This document shows, piece by piece, positions 5,881-7,903 of a DNA stretch of 7,903 nucleotides (the stretch's first letter is position 1; the number at the start of each line of letters is the position of its first letter). The notes under the pieces were generated by a model, which was not told where the DNA came from, made no database searches, and saw only the letters and a list, made by a program, of their open reading frames with translations. Where the stretch lies: positions 1-7,903 of the forward strand of contig DPJQ01000195.1 of the NCBI GenBank assembly GCA_003542935.1, read 5' to 3'. This stretch comes from Lachnospiraceae bacterium. GTDB taxonomy: Bacteria; Bacillota; Clostridia; Lachnospirales; Lachnospiraceae. A program made the position numbers and the translations under genes.

Positions 5881-6744
5881 ATGAGGCGGAATAAATGGAC
5901 GGGAGTGCTGTTGCTTATCTGTATTCTGTGGATAGTGGGATCCGGGGCCGGTGCTGTAACTGTAGCAGAGGCTGCATCCGGAAAGAGAACAACGGGAGGA
6001 AACAGTGTACGCAGGGAAGTCCCGAAAAAAAAGAAAGCTGTCTGGGTGACAAAAAATCAAAAGGTTTATTATTATAATGAGCAGGGAAAAAAACAGACAG
6101 GGGTTGCGGAGATTAAAGGAAGAAAATATTATTTTGACAAAAAAGGCGTCCAGCATACCGGGTGGCAGAAAATAAAAGGAGATTACTATTTTTTCACCAT
6201 TGCTAATGGTAAAAAAGGAAGCATGGTGGCAGGCAAAAAGGTAAACGGCGTATCTCTGGGCAAGGATGGTAAGGCGAGGCTGACGAAAAACAGCAGGTCA
6301 AAGGTCAGTGTAATGATTAAAGCGAACAGAATTATGGAGAAATGCACGAAACCTGCGATGAAAAAATCGACAAAGTTGAAACGTTGTTTTACGTATTCAA
6401 AAAGAAAATTTTCTTACCATACTTCACCGAAATACGGAAGAAGGAGCGGATGGAAGAATCACTGGGAGAGAAAATATGCTCTGGAAATGTTTGACGGAGG
6501 GGGAGGCGACTGTTACGCTTACGGAGCAGCTTTTGCCTTTCTGGCTAACGCCTGCGGCTATACGGATGCATGCGTTGTTTCCAGCGGCGGTCATGGATGG
6601 GCGGAAGTGAGCGGTAAGGTTTACGACCCGTCCTGGTCAAAGGTGGACAGGCGTCACAATTATTGCGGGATGCCCTATTCGTTAAGCGGCAGAGGGGGAA
6701 GGCCCCGGTACAGGTGGAACAGGCGATATGTTGTGAAGATCTGA
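5881..6744 (+). CDS. Secreted cell-wall-repeat protein with C-terminal transglutaminase-like domain (TG-C)
   Basis: 287 residues. A signal peptide covers about 1-32 (WTGVLLLICILWIVGSGAGA, likely cleavage at AEAA-S), followed by a very basic stretch. Cell-wall-binding repeats run from about 54 to 130 (VWVTKNQKVYYYNEQGKK, GRKYYFDKKGVQHTGWQ, GDYYFFTIANGKKG). The transglutaminase-like domain occupies about 140-287: KLKRCFTYSKRKFSYH, Trp195 in HWERKYALEMFDG, Cys211 in GGGGDCYAYGAAFAFLA, His238 in GGHGWAEV and Asp249 in KVYDPSW. It is closer to TG-A than to TG-B: W-E-R-x-Y-A-L-E-M-F and AFLA are shared with TG-A. The last 20 residues are rich in Arg, Gly and Tyr. It is separated from the upstream operon by the repeat element and may share a transcript with nfo 35 bases downstream. 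Wall attachment is expected from the repeats; substrate unknown. Confidence 0.88.
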   Translation: MRRNKWTGVLLLICILWIVGSGAGAVTVAEAASGKRTTGGNSVRREVPKKKKAVWVTKNQKVYYYNEQGKKQTGVAEIKGRKYYFDKKGVQHTGWQKIKGDYYFFTIANGKKGSMVAGKKVNGVSLGKDGKARLTKNSRSKVSVMIKANRIMEKCTKPAMKKSTKLKRCFTYSKRKFSYHTSPKYGRRSGWKNHWERKYALEMFDGGGGDCYAYGAAFAFLANACGYTDACVVSSGGHGWAEVSGKVYDPSWSKVDRRHNYCGMPYSLSGRGGRPRYRWNRRYVVKI

Positions 6745-6766
6745 ATATATTGGCTGTACGGAACAG

Positions 6767-6773
6767 AAAGGAA
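6767..6773 (+). promoter_or_regulatory. Ribosome binding site that fixes the nfo start
   Basis: AAAGGAA lies 6 bases before ATG 6780. It supports this start over the in-frame ATG at 6663, which would place 39 extra residues unlike any endonuclease IV N-terminus and overlap the TG-C gene in another frame. Confidence 0.7.
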
Positions 6774-6779
6774 TGTTAT

Positions 6780-7670
6780 ATGGAGGAAACAAACAGTCTG
6801 ACCATTGGCTGTCATCTGTCTTCATCGAAAGGGTTTTACCATATGGGAAAGGAGGCCGTGTCCATCGGGGCCAATACTTTCCAGTTTTTTACCCGTAATC
6901 CCCGGGGCAGCCGGGCGAAAGCCATCGATCCGGGGGATGTGGAACGTTATCATTCATTTGCGGCGGAGCATGGGATCCAAAGGATCCTGGCCCATGCGCC
7001 GTATACTTTAAATGCCTGTTCCAAAGATCCCCATGTGCGGGAGTTTGCCCTGGAGACCATGGCGGATGATCTTGTTCGAATGGAGCATGTGCCGGGAAAC
7101 TGCTATAATTTCCATCCCGGCAGCCATGTGGGCCAGGGCAGTGAGGAAGGTATCCGGTTGATTGCCGAGACTCTGAATGCGATCTTAAGGCCGGAGCAGC
7201 ACACCACGGTGCTGCTGGAAACCATGGCGGGAAAAGGCTCCGAGGTGGGCAGGAGTTTCGGGGAGATCCGGCAGATCATAGACCGGGTGGAGCTTTCCGA
7301 TCATGTGGGAGTCTGCCTGGATACCTGCCATGTGTATGATGCAGGCTATGATATCGTCGGTGATTTGGACGGCGTGCTGGAGGGGTTTGACCGTACCATC
7401 GGCCTGGACAGGCTCAGGGCGGTGCATGTAAATGACAGCAAGAATCCTTTCGCCAGCCACAAGGACCGTCATGAGAAGATCGGGGAGGGAAGCATCGGCC
7501 TGGAAACTTTTGTAAAAATCATCAATCACCCGGCATTAGAGGGGTTGCCTTTTTACCTGGAGACACCCAATGAGCTGCCGGGTTATCGGGCAGAGATCGC
7601 ACTGCTGCGGGAAAAGTACAACCTCATAAAAAAAGTATATGTACAAACCGAACGAAATCCGATACAATAA
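6780..7670 (+). CDS. nfo: Deoxyribonuclease IV (AP endonuclease, endonuclease IV family)
   Basis: 296 residues, close to the usual 280-300. A cytoplasmic base-excision-repair enzyme that cuts DNA 5' to abasic sites with a three-zinc centre. The N-terminus TIGCHLSSSKGFYHMGKEAVSIGANTFQFFTRNPRG is typical. All nine zinc ligands expected from E. coli Nfo can be assigned: His72 (LAHAPYTLN), His112 (NFHPGSH), Glu147 (LLETMAGKG), Asp181 and His184 (CLDTCH), His216 (AVHVNDS), Asp229 and His231 (KDRHEKIGEG) and Glu261 (LETPNE). The enzyme is therefore intact and probably active. It is a housekeeping gene and marks the edge of the surface-protein cluster. The 35-base gap after TG-C holds no terminator, so read-through from TG-C is possible. 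Product identity is secure; the start is chosen from the ribosome binding site and homology. Confidence 0.97.
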   Translation: MEETNSLTIGCHLSSSKGFYHMGKEAVSIGANTFQFFTRNPRGSRAKAIDPGDVERYHSFAAEHGIQRILAHAPYTLNACSKDPHVREFALETMADDLVRMEHVPGNCYNFHPGSHVGQGSEEGIRLIAETLNAILRPEQHTTVLLETMAGKGSEVGRSFGEIRQIIDRVELSDHVGVCLDTCHVYDAGYDIVGDLDGVLEGFDRTIGLDRLRAVHVNDSKNPFASHKDRHEKIGEGSIGLETFVKIINHPALEGLPFYLETPNELPGYRAEIALLREKYNLIKKVYVQTERNPIQ

Positions 7671-7699
7671 TGATATAGCGGCGGATTCGCAAAAACAGC

Positions 7700-7705
7700 A
7701 GGAGG
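7700..7705 (+). promoter_or_regulatory. Ribosome binding site of the ribulose-phosphate epimerase gene
   Basis: AGGAGG lies 10 bases before ATG 7716. The 45-base gap after nfo shows no clear terminator hairpin and no convincing promoter. Confidence 0.7.
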
Positions 7706-7715
7706 AAAAGCAGAT

Positions 7716-7903
7716 ATGTTAGAAGAATTGAAACAGGCAGTCTATGAGGCCAACATGGAGCTTCCGAAACGGAAACTGATCACCTATACCTGGGGGAATG
7801 TCAGCGGCAGGGATTTCGAGAGTGGTTATTTTGTGATCAAACCCAGCGGAGTGGATTATGATAAGCTGACTCCCGATGATATGGTGGTCATGGATCTGGA
7901 GGG
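7716..7903 (+). CDS. araD: L-ribulose-5-phosphate 4-epimerase, 5' part (cut by window end)
   Basis: 62 full codons are visible before the window ends: MLEELKQAVYEANMELPKRK, then TYTWGNVSGRD and FVIKPSGVDYDKLTPDDMVV. This is the N-terminus of the class II aldolase-fold epimerases AraD/UlaF/SgbE, which interconvert L-ribulose-5-phosphate and D-xylulose-5-phosphate in pentose use. Asn28 in GNVSG and Lys42 in KPSG fall at the same positions as the phosphate-binding residues of E. coli AraD. The zinc-binding histidines lie beyond the window. AraD, UlaF and SgbE cannot be told apart from this stretch alone; araD is the most common in Clostridia. No other sugar gene is visible here, so its operon must be judged from downstream sequence. 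Confidence 0.88.
   Translation, partial: MLEELKQAVYEANMELPKRKLITYTWGNVSGRDFESGYFVIKPSGVDYDKLTPDDMVVMDLE

Noticed and set aside
561..6744. Surface cluster as a toxin or phage-defence system
   Set aside because: No immunity-like gene, nuclease effector, integrase or CRISPR-like repeat is visible; all products before nfo look like ordinary envelope proteins.
6663..6779. Longer start for endonuclease IV
   Set aside because: The extra residues overlap TG-C in another frame and do not match endonuclease IV; ATG 6780 has a good ribosome binding site.

Overview
The window looks like a chromosomal stretch of a Gram-positive anaerobe of the class Clostridia, most likely Lachnospiraceae. This is inferred from lysine/tyrosine-rich cell-wall-binding repeats on secreted proteins, an MBOAT acyltransferase paired with a DHHW/AlgX-like SGNH protein, an SH3-type lipoprotein with a Lys/Ser-rich tail, and strong AGGAGG-type ribosome binding sites. 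All real genes lie on the + strand. No sequence search was possible, so family names rest on motifs read by eye.

Layout. (1) 1-541: 3' end of a secreted protein with cell-wall-binding repeats and a small two-cysteine C-terminal module. (2) 561-1139: short secreted transglutaminase-like protein (TG-A). (3) 1150-2544 and 2556-3899: MBOAT membrane acyltransferase and its SGNH/DHHW partner, the usual pair for acylating an extracellular glycan. (4) 3906-4781: cell-wall-repeat plus transglutaminase-like protein (TG-B). (5) 4818-5633: lipoprotein with an SH3b domain. (6) 5645-5848: a structured, MITE-like non-coding repeat with perfect 12-bp inverted ends and an internal terminator-like hairpin. (7) 5881-6744: third transglutaminase-like protein with cell-wall repeats (TG-C). 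(8) 6780-7670: endonuclease IV. (9) 7716 to the edge: 5' end of L-ribulose-5-phosphate 4-epimerase.

From 1 to about 5633 the gaps are only 6 to 36 bases, so these genes probably form one operon. The repeat element probably ends or attenuates that transcript and separates TG-C, which may be read through into the housekeeping gene nfo (35-base gap). Every gene before nfo encodes a protein predicted to be exported, membrane-bound or lipid-anchored.

The point of most interest is three divergent paralogues of one secreted Cys-His-Asp (transglutaminase-like) family around a surface acylation pair and beside an SH3 lipoprotein. This suggests a cell-envelope modification module of unknown substrate. 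The combined function is inference; the motifs and their spacing are seen directly.
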